From Pseudomonas fluorescens NCIMB 11764 (lineage in GTDB: Bacteria; Pseudomonadota; Gammaproteobacteria; Pseudomonadales; Pseudomonadaceae), in NCBI RefSeq assembly GCF_000293885.2, contig NZ_CP010945.1, positions 4,174,001 to 4,238,000 on the forward strand: a stretch of DNA of 64,000 nucleotides, written 5' to 3'. The position numbers and the translations under genes are program-made. Below the pieces are notes generated by a model. The model ran no database searches, was not told where the DNA came from, and saw only the letters and a list, made by a program, of their open reading frames with translations. This document shows positions 47,707-57,851 of the stretch, in pieces. Numbering within the stretch: the first letter of the stretch is position 1; every line of letters begins with the position of its first letter.

Positions 47707-47835
47707 TCAGGCGCGCCAGTGGCTAAACCAATACCCAAAATAAAAGCTGACCGGAGCGCAAACGACGTTCACCCGGGCAGCCGCAACCGAGCGCGGGGCG
47801 CTGGCGGAACGAAGCTGTGAGAGGGTGTTGAACAT
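47707..47835 (-). CDS. Leader peptide with aromatic codon run (attenuator)
   Basis: 42 codons from ATG 47835, ending SFYFGYWFSHWRA. The run holds Phe, Tyr, Phe, Tyr, Trp, Phe and Trp within ten codons, right before the stop. The control-codon region TGGGTAT can pair with ATACCCA that overlaps and follows the stop, as in classical 1:2 pause hairpins. Stalling for lack of charged aromatic tRNA would prevent this hairpin. Too short for most gene finders. Confidence 0.8.
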   Translation of the reverse strand: MFNTLSQLRSASAPRSVAAARVNVVCAPVSFYFGYWFSHWRA

Positions 47836-47996
47836 GGTCTGTCTCCGATGGATGCGCCGAGCTTACTAGAGGCCGGTACACGGATTCAATCACAAATTGC
47901 TATCGATCAGTCGCGGCGTTTTCTATTGCTTGAGTGCGTCGGGGGTTGTGACACACTCGCCGTTTAAACAAATGCACCACGCCGTAAGGACGAACC

Positions 47997-48755
47997 ATGA
48001 CGACGCTGACCATCGCCGCCGCTCAATCGATCTCTATCGCGGGAAATCTGGCCGCCAATATCGCCCGGCATCAACGTTTCATGCAGGTGGCGGCGGAGCA
48101 GGGTGTGCAGTTGCTGGTGTTTCCGGAACTGTCGCTGACCGGGTACGAGCGCGGGCTGGCCGCTGAGCTGGCCATTGCGCCGGAGGACGCTGTGCTGCAA
48201 CCGCTGCGGGATTTTGCGCTGGAAACTGGCGTAACGACCGTGGTCGGGATGCCTATTCGTCTGTCGGAGAATTCGCCAGTGTTGATCGGCGCGCTGATCT
48301 TCGGCGCCGATGGCTCGCTCGGGGTCTACAGCAAGCAGCATCTGCATCCCGGCGAGGAAGTAGCGTTTGCACCGGGCTACGGCGGTTCGACCCTGACCAT
48401 CGGTGACGCCACGGTCGCCCTGGCGGTGTGCGCCGATTTTTCCCACGCCAGCCATGCGGCCGCAGCGGCGCAACAGGGCGCCAGCCTGTATGCCGCGGGC
48501 GTGCTGATTACCGAAAACGGTTACGCCCCCGATACTGCGTTGCTGCAGGGTTATGCCGTCACGCACTCGATGGTAGTGCTGATGGCCAACCATGGCGGTG
48601 CGACGGGGGGCTGGGAGTCTGCAGGACGCAGCGCCATCTGGGCGTCGGACGGTTCGCTGATTGCCGCCGCACCTGGCACCGGCGATCTGCTGGTCGTTGC
48701 TCAACGCAAGGCTGACGGCTGGGCGGGGCGCGTCGTCGCCGTCGCGGAGGCCTGA
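47997..48755 (+). CDS. Carbon-nitrogen hydrolase (nitrilase superfamily)
   Basis: 252 residues with the Glu-Lys-Cys triad: Glu in FPELSLTGYE near residue 43, Lys in YSKQHLHPGEE near residue 113, and Cys in VALAVCADFSHASH near residue 145. Members hydrolyse amides or nitriles; substrate unknown. Its stop overlaps the start of a GNAT gene (TGATG at 48753), so the two are translationally coupled. Confidence 0.88.
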   Translation: MTTLTIAAAQSISIAGNLAANIARHQRFMQVAAEQGVQLLVFPELSLTGYERGLAAELAIAPEDAVLQPLRDFALETGVTTVVGMPIRLSENSPVLIGALIFGADGSLGVYSKQHLHPGEEVAFAPGYGGSTLTIGDATVALAVCADFSHASHAAAAAQQGASLYAAGVLITENGYAPDTALLQGYAVTHSMVVLMANHGGATGGWESAGRSAIWASDGSLIAAAPGTGDLLVVAQRKADGWAGRVVAVAEA

Positions 48756-49198
48756 TGGGGTTCGATTTACGTCCGGCGACGGCGCAGGATCTCGACTTTG
48801 CTCGTGAGCTGACCTGTACAACCATGCTCCGCTACTACATTCAGCACGATCTGCTGTGGCAGGACGAGGCCTTTGATGTGGCCTGGGCGGGACGGGAAAA
48901 CTGGCTGATCGTGCGCGATGATGTGCGGCTGGGGTATGTGAGCCTGAGCCGAGACGCAAGGGCCTTGTACATCCGCGAATTGCACGTGCTCGAAGGCTAC
49001 CGGGGGCAGGGTGCCGGTTCCTGGGCGATCGATCAGGTATTGGCAATGGCGTGCAAGGAGCGGCGACCGGCATTGCGCTTGACGGTTTTTGAAAATAATC
49101 CGGCAAAAGTGTTGTACGAGCGAAAGGGCCTGACAGTGGTCGGTAAAGACGAGTGTTTCCTGAGAATGCAGCGCGATGTCGATGCCTCGTATCGCTGA
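48755..49198 (+). CDS. GNAT family N-acetyltransferase
   Basis: 147 residues. The acetyl-CoA binding pattern is in LHVLEGYRGQGAGSWAIDQV near residue 75, and the C-terminal part includes LTVFENNPAKVLYERKGL. It probably acetylates a small molecule or a peptide end. Coupled to the upstream nitrilase-like gene; the shared pathway is not evident. Confidence 0.85.
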   Translation: MGFDLRPATAQDLDFARELTCTTMLRYYIQHDLLWQDEAFDVAWAGRENWLIVRDDVRLGYVSLSRDARALYIRELHVLEGYRGQGAGSWAIDQVLAMACKERRPALRLTVFENNPAKVLYERKGLTVVGKDECFLRMQRDVDASYR

Positions 49199-49324
49199 AA
49201 CACGCATAAGACAAGCCTTTCAAGATGAATTGAAACTTTTTATATGACGCTTGCCGCTAGGTCTGCCAGTCGCTTTTTGCTAAGGTGTCGGCAACTCAAT
49301 AAGACCATATCGCGAGGTGTCTGC

Positions 49325-49966
49325 TTGATTAGGGTGCTAGTAGTCGATGACCATGATCTCGTTCGTACAGGCATTACACGAATGCTGGCTGACATCGATG
49401 GCCTGCAAGTGGTCGGCCAGGCCGAGTCAGGCGAAGAATCCCTGCTCAAGGCGCGTGAGTTGAAACCCGATGTGGTGCTGATGGACGTCAAGATGCCCGG
49501 TATCGGCGGTCTTGAGGCCACCCGCAAATTGTTGCGCAGTCATCCGGATATCAAGGTGGTTGCGGTCACCGTGTGTGAGGAAGATCCGTTTCCTACACGG
49601 TTGTTGCAGGCGGGAGCCGCAGGTTACCTGACCAAAGGTGCCGGGTTGCCGGAAATGGTCCAGGCCATCCGCCTGGTGTTTGCGGGGCAACGCTACATCA
49701 GCCCGCAAATTGCCCAGCAACTGGCGATCAAATCCTTTCAGCCGACCAACGATTCGCCGTTCGACGCCTTGTCGGAACGGGAAATCCAGATCGCACTGAT
49801 GATTGTCGGCTGCCAGAAGGTGCAGATCATTTCCGACAAGTTGTGCCTGTCGCCCAAAACCGTGAACACCTACCGTTACCGAATTTTCGAAAAGCTTTCG
49901 ATCAGCAGCGATGTCGAGTTGACGCTGTTGGCGGTTCGTCACGGCATGGTTGATGCCAGCCTCTGA
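49325..49966 (+). CDS. gacA: Response regulator GacA
   Basis: 213 residues starting at TTG 49325 ([20 protein letters not shown] follows), with GAGGTG 7 bases upstream; the usual Pseudomonas GacA also begins here with TTG. Receiver domain with phospho-Asp in [11 protein letters not shown] (Asp54). C-terminal LuxR-type [23 protein letters not shown] and [17 protein letters not shown]. GacA is phosphorylated by GacS and activates the small RNAs RsmX/Y/Z, controlling secondary metabolism and biofilm. Followed by uvrC after two bases. Confidence 0.96.
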   Translation: MIRVLVVDDHDLVRTGITRMLADIDGLQVVGQAESGEESLLKARELKPDVVLMDVKMPGIGGLEATRKLLRSHPDIKVVAVTVCEEDPFPTRLLQAGAAGYLTKGAGLPEMVQAIRLVFAGQRYISPQIAQQLAIKSFQPTNDSPFDALSEREIQIALMIVGCQKVQIISDKLCLSPKTVNTYRYRIFEKLSISSDVELTLLAVRHGMVDASL

Positions 49967-49968
49967 TA

Positions 49969-51792
49969 ATGACTGACACCTTTGATCCAAGTGCTTTCCT
50001 GTCGACGGTCAGTGGACGCCCCGGCGTCTACCGCATGTTCGACAGCGACGCGCGCCTGCTCTATGTCGGCAAGGCCAAGAACCTCAAGAGTCGCCTGTCG
50101 AGTTACTTCCGCAAGTCCGGGCTCGCTCCGAAGACCGCTGCACTCGTGGCACGTATTGCCCAGGTCGAAACGACGATCACGGCCAACGAAACCGAAGCCT
50201 TGCTGCTCGAGCAGACGCTGATCAAGGAATGGCGCCCGCCCTACAACATCCTGCTGCGCGATGACAAATCCTACCCGTACGTGTTTCTCTCTGATGGCCA
50301 GTTTCCACGCCTGAGTATTCATCGCGGTGCGAAGAAGGCCAAGGGCAAGTATTTCGGTCCCTATCCCAGCGCCGGTGCGATTCGCGAAAGCCTGAGCCTG
50401 CTGCAAAAGACCTTTTTCGTGCGCCAGTGCGAAGACAGCTATTACAAGAACCGCACGCGGCCGTGCCTGCAATATCAGATCAAACGCTGCAAGGCGCCCT
50501 GTGTCGGCCTGGTGGAGCCCGAGGTGTATGCCGAAGATGTGCGGCACTCGGTGATGTTCCTCGAGGGGCGCAGCAACGCGCTGACCGACGAGTTATCCGC
50601 CGGCATGGAAGAGGCAGCGATCAACCTCGAGTTCGAGCGTGCCGCCGAATTGCGCGACCAGATCTCGTTACTGCGCCGGGTCCAGGATCAACAGAGCATG
50701 GAAGGCGGGACGGGTGACGTCGACGTGATCGCCGCATTCGTCAACCCGGGCGGTGCCTGTGTTCATCTGATCAGCGTGCGCGGTGGCCGGGTGCTGGGGA
50801 GCAAGAACTTTTTCCCGCAGGTGGGTATTGAAGAAGACGTTTCCGAAGTCATGGCCGCGTTTCTCGGTCAGTACTTCGTCAGCAGCCCTGAACGGGATTT
50901 GCCGAGCGAGCTGATCGTCAACGTGGTTCACGAAGATTTTCCTACGCTGATCGCGGCCATTGAGGAGTTGCGTGGTCGCGAACTGACCATCAGCCACAGG
51001 GTTCGCGGGACGCGGGCCCGCTGGCAGCAATTGGCCGTGACCAACGCCGAGCAGGCACTGGGCGCGCGCCTGGCCAACCGCCAACACGTCGCCGCGCGTT
51101 TCGATGCCCTCGCCGACGTGCTGAAACTGGATGAGCCACCGCAGCGCCTGGAGTGTTATGACATCAGTCACTCCAGCGGCGAAGCGACCGTGGCGTCCTG
51201 TGTGGTGTTCGGTCCCGAAGGCCCGATCAAGTCCGACTACCGGCGCTACAACATCGAAGGCGTCACGCCGGGCGATGACTATGCCGCGATGCACCAGGCC
51301 CTGACCCGACGTTTCAGCAAGCTGAAGGACGGGGAGGGCAAGCTGCCGGACATCCTGCTGGTGGACGGCGGCAAGGGGCAGTTGTCCATGGCGCGCGATG
51401 TGCTCAATGAGCTGGCGGTGCCCGACCTGATTTTGCTGGGCGTGGCCAAGGGCGCGACGCGCAAGGCCGGTTTCGAAACCCTGTACCTTAACGACGCCGC
51501 CCACGAATTTACCTTGCGTGGTGATTCCCCGGCGTTGCATTTGATCCAGCAGATCCGTGACGAAGCCCACCGATTCGCAATCACCGGGCACCGTGCCCGT
51601 CGTGGCAAAACGCGTCGCACGTCTACACTGGAGGGCGTTGCAGGCGTTGGACCAACACGCCGGCGCGATTTGTTGAAACATTTTGGTGGATTGCAGGAGC
51701 TGTCTCGTGCCAGCATCGACGAGATCGCCAAAGCCCCCGGGATCAGTAAAAAGCTCGCAGAGTTGATTTATGCAAATCTGCACAGCGAGTAG
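49969..51792 (+). CDS. uvrC: Excinuclease ABC subunit C
   Basis: 607 residues. N-terminal GIY-YIG nuclease ([20 protein letters not shown], 3' incision), UVR motif near residue 205, the RNase H-like second nuclease (around 380-530, with [20 protein letters not shown]), and C-terminal helix-hairpin-helix pairs ([20 protein letters not shown]). It makes both incisions in nucleotide excision repair. The gacA-uvrC-pgsA order is conserved in pseudomonads. Confidence 0.97.
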   Translation: MTDTFDPSAFLSTVSGRPGVYRMFDSDARLLYVGKAKNLKSRLSSYFRKSGLAPKTAALVARIAQVETTITANETEALLLEQTLIKEWRPPYNILLRDDKSYPYVFLSDGQFPRLSIHRGAKKAKGKYFGPYPSAGAIRESLSLLQKTFFVRQCEDSYYKNRTRPCLQYQIKRCKAPCVGLVEPEVYAEDVRHSVMFLEGRSNALTDELSAGMEEAAINLEFERAAELRDQISLLRRVQDQQSMEGGTGDVDVIAAFVNPGGACVHLISVRGGRVLGSKNFFPQVGIEEDVSEVMAAFLGQYFVSSPERDLPSELIVNVVHEDFPTLIAAIEELRGRELTISHRVRGTRARWQQLAVTNAEQALGARLANRQHVAARFDALADVLKLDEPPQRLECYDISHSSGEATVASCVVFGPEGPIKSDYRRYNIEGVTPGDDYAAMHQALTRRFSKLKDGEGKLPDILLVDGGKGQLSMARDVLNELAVPDLILLGVAKGATRKAGFETLYLNDAAHEFTLRGDSPALHLIQQIRDEAHRFAITGHRARRGKTRRTSTLEGVAGVGPTRRRDLLKHFGGLQELSRASIDEIAKAPGISKKLAELIYANLHSE

Positions 51793-51824
51793 AATGCCAC
51801 CTCACCTCGTAGCCAGTTGTGCCG

Positions 51825-52385
51825 ATGAATATCCCTAATCTGATTACCGTTCTACGCGTCCTGCTTATCCCGATCTTCATTTTACTGTTTTACCTGCCTT
51901 ACCAATGGAGCTACCTGGCGTCCGCTTCGGTCTTTGCGTTTGCCGCCGCCACGGACTGGCTGGACGGTTATCTGGCTCGACGTCTGGAGCAAAGCACGCC
52001 GTTCGGGGCTTTCCTCGATCCGGTGGCCGACAAACTGATGGTCGCCGTGGCGCTGGTGTTGCTGGTGCAGGAACACGGTAACCTGTGGCTTACGCTGCCG
52101 GCCGCCGTGATCATCGGTCGAGAAATTGTCGTCTCGGCGCTGCGGGAGTGGATGGCCGAGCTCGGTGCTCGTGCTCACGTCGCGGTGTCGAACCTGGGCA
52201 AATGGAAAACCGCTGCGCAAATGCTGGCGCTGGTGATCCTGTTGGCCAATCCGTCGGATTTCACGTTCTGGGTTCTGGTGGGTTACGCCTTGCTGCTGAT
52301 CTCTGCGGGCCTGACGCTGTGGTCCATGGTTCAATATTTGCGGGCTGCCTGGCCGCATCTGAAGACCGACGTGGAAAAGAAATAA
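51825..52385 (+). CDS. pgsA: CDP-diacylglycerol--glycerol-3-phosphate 3-phosphatidyltransferase
   Basis: 186 residues from ATG 51825 ([20 protein letters not shown]). The CDP-alcohol phosphotransferase motif D-G-X2-A-R-X8-G-X3-D-X3-D is complete in [20 protein letters not shown] plus LDPVADK. Four or five membrane helices. It makes phosphatidylglycerolphosphate. The GTG at 51819 is a less likely start. Confidence 0.95.
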   Translation: MNIPNLITVLRVLLIPIFILLFYLPYQWSYLASASVFAFAAATDWLDGYLARRLEQSTPFGAFLDPVADKLMVAVALVLLVQEHGNLWLTLPAAVIIGREIVVSALREWMAELGARAHVAVSNLGKWKTAAQMLALVILLANPSDFTFWVLVGYALLLISAGLTLWSMVQYLRAAWPHLKTDVEKK

Positions 52386-52447
52386 ACTTTTTTGAATCAA
52401 AGGGTTGACGGGGCATCTGGATTCTATAGAATGCGCCTCACCAAGAC

Positions 52448-52523
<76 letters not shown>

Positions 52524-52570
52524 GATGTTGTTTTGCAGAGCTCCATTGGGCGCTGCAAAGCTAGAAAAAT

Positions 52571-52592
52571 AGAGGCTTCGGCCTCTTTTTTC
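52571..52592 (+). terminator. Rho-independent terminator after tRNA-Gly
   Basis: AGAGGC, TTCG tetraloop, GCCTCT, then six T residues. Confidence 0.88.
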
Positions 52593-52753
52593 GTTCCTGC
52601 GATTTCTATCGAAATCTACCAGCAGCCACGGATTTTAAGTACATCAATAAGTACCTCGAAATCCGGGTTTTGCTCGTAGCAGTTTCCAGATAGATGATGC
52701 ATCGCCGGACCCGTACAACTCTCCTCAATCGAACGAGACGAGGGGATGTACCC

Positions 52754-53010
52754 ATGCCGTTGACCGATACGGCAGTTCGTAACGCCAAACACTACGGAAA
52801 AACTACACCCTCAAGGATATGGATGGGGTGTACCTGTTCATCGGCGCCAAAGGCGGAAAAAGCTGGCATTTCCGTTTCTATTGGCCAGGCCGGCAGGTTC
52901 GTATCTCACCAGGCAGTTATCCGGACATCAGCCTCAAGAGTGCGCGAGGCACGAGACCAGGCCCCACCTTGGTGGCACAGGGAGTTGTTTTCCGTGCAAG
53001 CAGGAAGGAG
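52754..53010 (+). pseudogene. Tyrosine-type integrase remnant (N-terminal part)
   Basis: MPLTDTAVRNAK starts in one frame. After GK an A is missing from an A-run, and the match continues in another frame as NYTLKDMDGVYLFIGAKGG, then SWHFRFYWPGRQVRISPGSY and PDISLKSAR. A further two-base loss before TRPG changes frame again (TLVAQG). This is the N-terminal DUF4102 domain of P4-type island integrases. The core-binding and catalytic domains are gone, so the gene is dead. No repeat of the tRNA end was found elsewhere in the window. The rest of the gap (52593-52753 and 53011-53195) shows no gene. Confidence 0.85.
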
Positions 53011-53195
53011 GAGCATCTGGCAGCTTGTGCTGCGGGCCCCCTTCATCTCGTGGAATCGGGATGAGTTATGAATTTTGGTGGCTATGGTGTCTGGAGAGTC
53101 CGGGGCGATTCACACTAATGTTCTCACCAAGCTACCGAACTCCTCGCAGCTCCAGGAGCTGAGCGCTTACGAATGTAATGAATGAAGTAGGGGAG

Positions 53196-53975
53196 TTATC
53201 CAAAGCGACCGGTAATGTAGTCTTCTGTCTGCTTCACTTTTGGTGAGGTGAAGATCTTATCGGTCACATCATGCTCAATCAATTCGCCCATGAACATAAA
53301 GGCGGTGTAGTCCGACACGCGTGCGGCTTGCTGCATGTTATGGGTCACGATGATAACGGTGTATTGCTCTTTCAACTCAGTAATCAACTGCTCTATACGC
53401 CCGGTGGAAATCGGGTCAAGAGCAGAGGTCGGTTCATCTAGAAGCAATACTTGGGGGCGCAAAGCGATGGTGCGCGCTATACACAGGCGCTGTTGCTGGC
53501 CACCCGACAGGCTCTGTGCGCTTTGTTTGAGCTTGTCCTTTACCTCGTTCCAAAGCGCTGCACCGTGGAGTGCTTGCTCTACGCGTGCATCCATTTCATG
53601 ACGGGAGAGCTGTTCGTGGTGGCGCACGGCATAGGCAATGTTGTCGTAAATGGACATCGGAAACGGCACCGGTTTCTGAAATACCATGCCGATATGGCTA
53701 CGTAGCCGGTTCATCGAGTAATCAGGGGCGAGAATATTCTCACCGTTAAGCAGCACCTCGCCGCGCGCCTCCTGCTTCGGGTACATGGCGTAGATGCGGT
53801 TGAATACCCGCAATAATGTCGACTTCCCGCAACCTGAAGGGCCAATGATCGCAGTGATGCGTTTCTCTGGAATATCCATATCGATGGATTTCAGAGAGCG
53901 CTGGCTGTTGTAAAAAAAATCCAGGCCGCGAACGCGAATTTTGGTTTTTTCGTTAGCAGGATCATGGCTCTTCAT
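53196..53975 (-). CDS. pstB: Phosphate ABC transporter ATP-binding protein
   Basis: 259 residues. Walker [18 protein letters not shown] near residue 43, signature [16 protein letters not shown] near residue 152, Walker [21 protein letters not shown], and H-loop [17 protein letters not shown]; the PstB-type N-terminus is recognisable. It overlaps the pstA stop (ATGA). No phoU follows; downstream is the integrase remnant. Its sequence suggests an acquired second Pst system rather than the core copy. Confidence 0.93.
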   Translation of the reverse strand: MKSHDPANEKTKIRVRGLDFFYNSQRSLKSIDMDIPEKRITAIIGPSGCGKSTLLRVFNRIYAMYPKQEARGEVLLNGENILAPDYSMNRLRSHIGMVFQKPVPFPMSIYDNIAYAVRHHEQLSRHEMDARVEQALHGAALWNEVKDKLKQSAQSLSGGQQQRLCIARTIALRPQVLLLDEPTSALDPISTGRIEQLITELKEQYTVIIVTHNMQQAARVSDYTAFMFMGELIEHDVTDKIFTSPKVKQTEDYITGRFG

Positions 53976-54847
53976 CAGGTCGACCTATTGCGTAAAAGGA
54001 TCAAGCGGGACAGTAAGCTGAGTATCAGTACAAACAAGGTCAGTACCAATGCGCCAGCCCAGGCTAAGGAGTGCCAGTCATCGAACGGGCTCATGGCGTA
54101 CTGGAAAACCACCACGGGCACGCTGGCAATCGGTTTCAGAAGATTGCTGCTCCAGAACTGGTTGCCGAACGCTGTAAACAGCAGCGGTGCTGTTTCACCG
54201 GTAATTCTGGCCAGTGCGAGAAGCACACCGGTCACCACACCCGCTTTTGCAGCCCGCAATACGATTTGCAGAGTCAGTTTCCATTGTGGGACGCCTAATG
54301 CCAGCGCGGCTTCCCGCATGGTTGAGGGTTGTAACTGAAGCATCTCGTCAGTGGTTCTCACGACCACTGGAATCACCAATAGCGCCAATGCCAGGGCGCC
54401 GGCGATAGCGGAGAAACCGACTTGGTGGTTAGTCAGTATGTTCAACGGCAGGATAACGCCGGTGTAAATGAATAGGCCCAGCACAATGGACGGTGCCGAC
54501 AGCAGAATGTCGTTAATGAATCGGACTGTGGTGCCCAGGCGCGAGTGGCGTGCGAATTCCGCTAGCCAGATTCCCGCCATCAAGCCAATCGGCGTACCGA
54601 TCAGCAAGGCGATAGCGGACATCAAGGCACTGCCATAGAAGGCGTTTGCCAGACCACCTTCGGTACCAGGTGGCGGTGTCATCTGTGTGAAGAGACGAAG
54701 ATTGAGCGCCTGAAATCCGTTGATTACCGTAGTCAACAGAATCCAGACCAACCAAATGAGGCCGAATGCCGTGGCGCCACAACTGAGCACCATTGCAAGC
54801 CGGTTCTTGACGGCGCGGATTTGGTAGAGACGTTCGTTACCAGTCAT
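53975..54847 (-). CDS. pstA: Phosphate ABC transporter permease PstA
   Basis: 290 residues, six hydrophobic segments. EAA region [20 protein letters not shown] near residue 177 and [19 protein letters not shown] near residue 215. It forms the membrane channel with PstC. The start overlaps the pstC stop (ATGA at 54844-54847). Confidence 0.92.
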   Translation of the reverse strand: MTGNERLYQIRAVKNRLAMVLSCGATAFGLIWLVWILLTTVINGFQALNLRLFTQMTPPPGTEGGLANAFYGSALMSAIALLIGTPIGLMAGIWLAEFARHSRLGTTVRFINDILLSAPSIVLGLFIYTGVILPLNILTNHQVGFSAIAGALALALLVIPVVVRTTDEMLQLQPSTMREAALALGVPQWKLTLQIVLRAAKAGVVTGVLLALARITGETAPLLFTAFGNQFWSSNLLKPIASVPVVVFQYAMSPFDDWHSLAWAGALVLTLFVLILSLLSRLILLRNRST

Positions 54848-55842
54848 AGACCCTCCTTGCGTGAAAGCCGCATAAGCAGGAGTCGTGCTAACGCCAGCAC
54901 AATAAAGGTGACGACAAACAGCAGGAAACCCAGCGCGATGAGTGCCGAGCGATGCAGGTCGGTATAGGCCTCGCTGAACTCGTTGGCGATTACTGACGCG
55001 ATGGAGCTGCTTGGCATCAGCAATGAGGCGGAGAACTGTTGGGCATTACCCAGCACGAAAGTCACCGCCATGGTCTCGCCCAATGCCCGTCCGAGGCCCA
55101 GAAAAACTCCCCCGACAACCGCAGATCGGGTGTAAGGCAGAACAATGTCCCAGACCACTTCCCAAGTAGTGCTACCAAGTGCGTATGCAGACTCCTTGAG
55201 GGTTGTGGGAACACTACGGAACACCTCATGCATGACAGAGGTGATGAAGGGCATGATCATGATTGCCAGCACAATGCCCGCTGTCAGCATGCCAATTCCT
55301 AATGGCGGCCCCTGAAACAGCGAACCGACCAAAGGAAGTTCACCCAGATAGTCATTGATCCAGGGCGACAGGTTTTCTGCCATGAACGGGCCGAAAACGA
55401 ACAGCCCCCACATTCCATAGATAATCGATGGAATCCCCGCAAGCAATTCAACCGCCGAGGCGACGGGCATCCGCAGCCAAGGCGGTGCTACTTCAGTAAG
55501 AAAAATCGCAATGCCAAAGCTGACCGGAACGGCAATCAGTAACGCCAGAAAAGAGGTCACTAAGGTGCCGTAAATTGGCACCAGCGCACCGAAGTGGTTA
55601 TTGACGGCATCCCATTCAGTGCTTGTAAGAAAGTCGAGACCAAAGGTCTTGAGCGCAAGACTACCGCCCCAAAGTGTCGAGGCTGCGATGCTCGCCAGTA
55701 GCAACAGCACCAGCATTGCGGCGCCCAGCATTGAACGCTTGAACCAGAGATCATGACGCTGATCGCGAGCCGCACGCCTATCACTCGTTACGTCGCCAGT
55801 GTGAAGGGGCATGGTCAAAGGTTGGACTGTGTCGTTCATCAT
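54844..55842 (-). CDS. pstC: Phosphate ABC transporter permease PstC
   Basis: 332 residues if started at ATG 55842 (MMNDTVQPLTMPLHTGD); ATG 55839 is equally possible. The frame is open to 55950, but that part overlaps the end of pstS. Six membrane segments, with LLAGIPSIIYGMWGLFVFGP near the middle and GLGRALGETMAVTFVLGNAQ near residue 250, typical of PstC. Confidence 0.9.
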   Translation of the reverse strand: MMNDTVQPLTMPLHTGDVTSDRRAARDQRHDLWFKRSMLGAAMLVLLLLASIAASTLWGGSLALKTFGLDFLTSTEWDAVNNHFGALVPIYGTLVTSFLALLIAVPVSFGIAIFLTEVAPPWLRMPVASAVELLAGIPSIIYGMWGLFVFGPFMAENLSPWINDYLGELPLVGSLFQGPPLGIGMLTAGIVLAIMIMPFITSVMHEVFRSVPTTLKESAYALGSTTWEVVWDIVLPYTRSAVVGGVFLGLGRALGETMAVTFVLGNAQQFSASLLMPSSSIASVIANEFSEAYTDLHRSALIALGFLLFVVTFIVLALARLLLMRLSRKEGL

Positions 55843-55915
55843 ACGTCTGCTCACAAACAAACCCCTTCGCCAGGCAAAACGGGCTTGAGGAAGGGGGCTT
55901 TTGAATGTTGCTGGA

Positions 55916-56932
55916 TCAATGGGCGAAGTCAGACTTCCAGTAACCTTCAATCCGCTTTACCAGGGAGTCAGGCAACGCGACATAGTCCAGCGCCGAGGCC
56001 TGTTGCTGACCGTTCTCCAACGACCATTTGAAGAAGTTGAAGGCGGCTTGGCTTTGCTCGGCATTCTTTGGCTGTTTGTACATGATGATCCAAGTGGTCG
56101 CCGTGATCGGCCATGCGCTATCACCAGGCGCGTTGGTCATGATCAGGTTGAAATCCTTGGCGTTAGCCCAGTCCGCAGTGTCGGCAGCCGCTTGGAACGC
56201 TTTGGAGTTGGGCTGAATGAATTTCCCGGCGGCGTTTTTCAACTGCGCGTGCGTCATCTTGTTTTGCAGGGCGTAGGCGTACTCAACATAACCGATTGAG
56301 TTTTTGATCTGTTTTACGTAGGCGGAAACACCTTCGTTACCTTTGCCACCTACACCGACGGGCCAAGGCACCGCGGTGCCAAAACCGATTTTCGATTTCC
56401 AGCCATCACTCACTTTGGAGAGGTAGTTGGTGAAGTTATACGAGGTACCGGAGCCGTCAGAGCGGTGAACGACGGTGATTGTGCTGCCGGGCAATTTCAT
56501 GCCCGGGTTCAATGCGACGATAGCCGGGTCGTTCCAGACGGTAATTTCACCAAGGAAGATTTTCGCCAGGGTCTCACCGTCGAGCTTCAACTGGCCCGGC
56601 GCGACCCCTTCAATGTTCATCACCGGCACGATGCCGCCAATGACACTGGGAAACTGGCCCAAGCCACCAGCCTTGAGATCATCGGCAGACAACGGTGCGT
56701 CAGACGCACCAAAATCCACTGTTGCAGCCTTGATCTGAGCGATACCGCCACCCGACCCGATCGACTGGTAATTGATACGGTTGCTGGAGCTTTTGCTGTA
56801 GTCCTGCGACCACTTGGACAAAACCGGATAGACAAAACTGGAGCCCGCGCCAGTAACATCGGTTGCATGAGCAAGGCTGCTCATGCAGAGGGAAGCCAAC
56901 AAGACAGACAGGCTTTTTTTAGTCAGCAACAT
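55916..56932 (-). CDS. pstS: Phosphate ABC transporter substrate-binding protein PstS
   Basis: 338 residues from ATG 56932, GAGGTG upstream (GTG 56935 rejected). Signal peptide MLLTKKSLSVLLASLCMSSL, cleavage near AHATDV. Phosphate-binding loops: TGAGSSFVYPVLSKWSQDY, GSGGGIAQIKAATVDFGASD, and HRSDGSGTSYNF near residue 160. First gene of pstS-C-A-B. Upstream, 57010-57027 (minus strand) resembles a Pho box only loosely (about 12 of 18 positions), so PhoB control is possible but not shown. Confidence 0.93.
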   Translation of the reverse strand: MLLTKKSLSVLLASLCMSSLAHATDVTGAGSSFVYPVLSKWSQDYSKSSSNRINYQSIGSGGGIAQIKAATVDFGASDAPLSADDLKAGGLGQFPSVIGGIVPVMNIEGVAPGQLKLDGETLAKIFLGEITVWNDPAIVALNPGMKLPGSTITVVHRSDGSGTSYNFTNYLSKVSDGWKSKIGFGTAVPWPVGVGGKGNEGVSAYVKQIKNSIGYVEYAYALQNKMTHAQLKNAAGKFIQPNSKAFQAAADTADWANAKDFNLIMTNAPGDSAWPITATTWIIMYKQPKNAEQSQAAFNFFKWSLENGQQQASALDYVALPDSLVKRIEGYWKSDFAH

Positions 56933-57113
56933 CACGACAACACCTCAATGGAAGGGGTCAAGTGGAGGTACCCACCTAGTCAGAGAAGTGACGATTTAAT
57001 TCTTTATTTATTTCTGTCTGATGACCGTTTCGGCGCTTTCAGTAATATTTTGAAATAATTGTGAGCCGATCTTATTTTGCGCGTTTGCACGTCGAAAAAT
57101 GCTCGACTGCACC

Positions 57114-57144
57114 AGCCCCCAGCCCATGGGGCTGCCGTTTTTTT
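57114..57144 (+). terminator. Terminator-like hairpin on the plus strand
   Basis: AGCCCC, eight-base loop, GGGGCT, a short GCCG, then seven T residues. The orientation is plus, but no plus-strand gene precedes it; neighbours pstS and the DUF202 gene are on the minus strand. Confidence 0.5.
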
Positions 57145-57201
57145 CCTCGTATGCGGTATCGATGGCGGGAAGCCGAGTGAGTTCAGGCCGGCCAGCCTTG
57201 C

Positions 57202-57567
57202 TCACATAATGGACAAATAGGCCATGAGCAAAACGCCCAGGATTGCAGTAATGACATTAATGCCAGGGCCTGCATTGACGCTGTAGCCAAGGGGGATCTC
57301 AACGGGCTTGAGGGTCTTGATCACCTTTTTGTATTGCCAGGATGACCAGCAGGCAACCCATGAGCCCAGCATGAGAAAAGCCAGTCCGATCCAGAACGAA
57401 AAATGTTTTCCAGGCGGCCCCCAAACGCCCGGCTTTAGCATCTGTAGCAGTAGCCCGGATCGTTCAATCAAAAAGCCAAAGGCCATCAGCGAAAGACTGG
57501 TTCGGTTCCACGCCAGCAAGGTTCTCTCAGCAGCAAAGAACACGCGTGGATCGTTCAGGTCGGACAT
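57202..57567 (-). CDS. DUF202 (YidH-like) membrane protein
   Basis: 121 residues from ATG 57567 (MSDLNDPRVFFAAERTLLAW), with AAGGAGA 6 bases upstream. The DUF202 signature RVFFAAERTLLAWNRTSLSL is at the N-terminus, followed by three hydrophobic segments. The frame continues upstream into a fragment of a persulfide-dioxygenase-like gene; the ribosome site shows that the true gene starts here. Function unknown; relatives occur near membrane stress or sulfur genes. Confidence 0.88.
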   Translation of the reverse strand: MSDLNDPRVFFAAERTLLAWNRTSLSLMAFGFLIERSGLLLQMLKPGVWGPPGKHFSFWIGLAFLMLGSWVACWSSWQYKKVIKTLKPVEIPLGYSVNAGPGINVITAILGVLLMAYLSIM

Positions 57568-57614
57568 TAAAATCTCCTTGTGCAAACAAGTTTTGAAACT
57601 GCTCCGCTCAGGGT

Positions 57615-57845
57615 AGCCATCTCGACCCGGGGCCTTGTAGTCGTGGCACATAAATAAACGGGTATCGTCGGGCCACTCGAACAACTTTTGAATGGACTGG
57701 AAGAGTTTTCGCGCATCGCCACCGGGAAAATCGCATCGGGCAGTGCCGTAATCAGGCATGAACAGCGCATCGCCGACAAAACCGGCATCACCGATTAGAT
57801 CGGTCATGCAGGACGGTGTATGTCCTGCGGCCAGTGTGCAACGGC
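57615..57845 (-). pseudogene. Fragment of a metallo-beta-lactamase-fold persulfide dioxygenase gene
   Basis: The minus-strand frame encodes TLAAGHTPSCMTDLIG, then GDALFMPDYGTARCDFPGG and FMCHDYKAPG. It aligns with the middle of the intact persulfide dioxygenase at 60727-61605 (HTPGHTPACMTYVIS, GDTLFMPDYGTARCDFPGG, YMCHDYQPGG) with an internal deletion. The zinc-binding HVHADH part and the C-terminus are missing. It is the remnant of a second copy. Confidence 0.8.
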
Positions 57846-57851
57846 TGTCGT

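Noticed and set aside
53011..53195. phoU after pstB
   Set aside because: No PhoU-like frame; only non-coding sequence and the integrase remnant follow pstB.
57008..57205. 65-residue minus-strand ORF between the DUF202 gene and pstS
   Set aside because: GTG start overlapping the DUF202 stop, no ribosome site, no family, and the end is AT-rich non-coding DNA.
57568..57807. N-terminal part of a 201-residue ORF fused to DUF202
   Set aside because: This part is a persulfide dioxygenase fragment; AAGGAGA before ATG 57567 marks the real DUF202 start.
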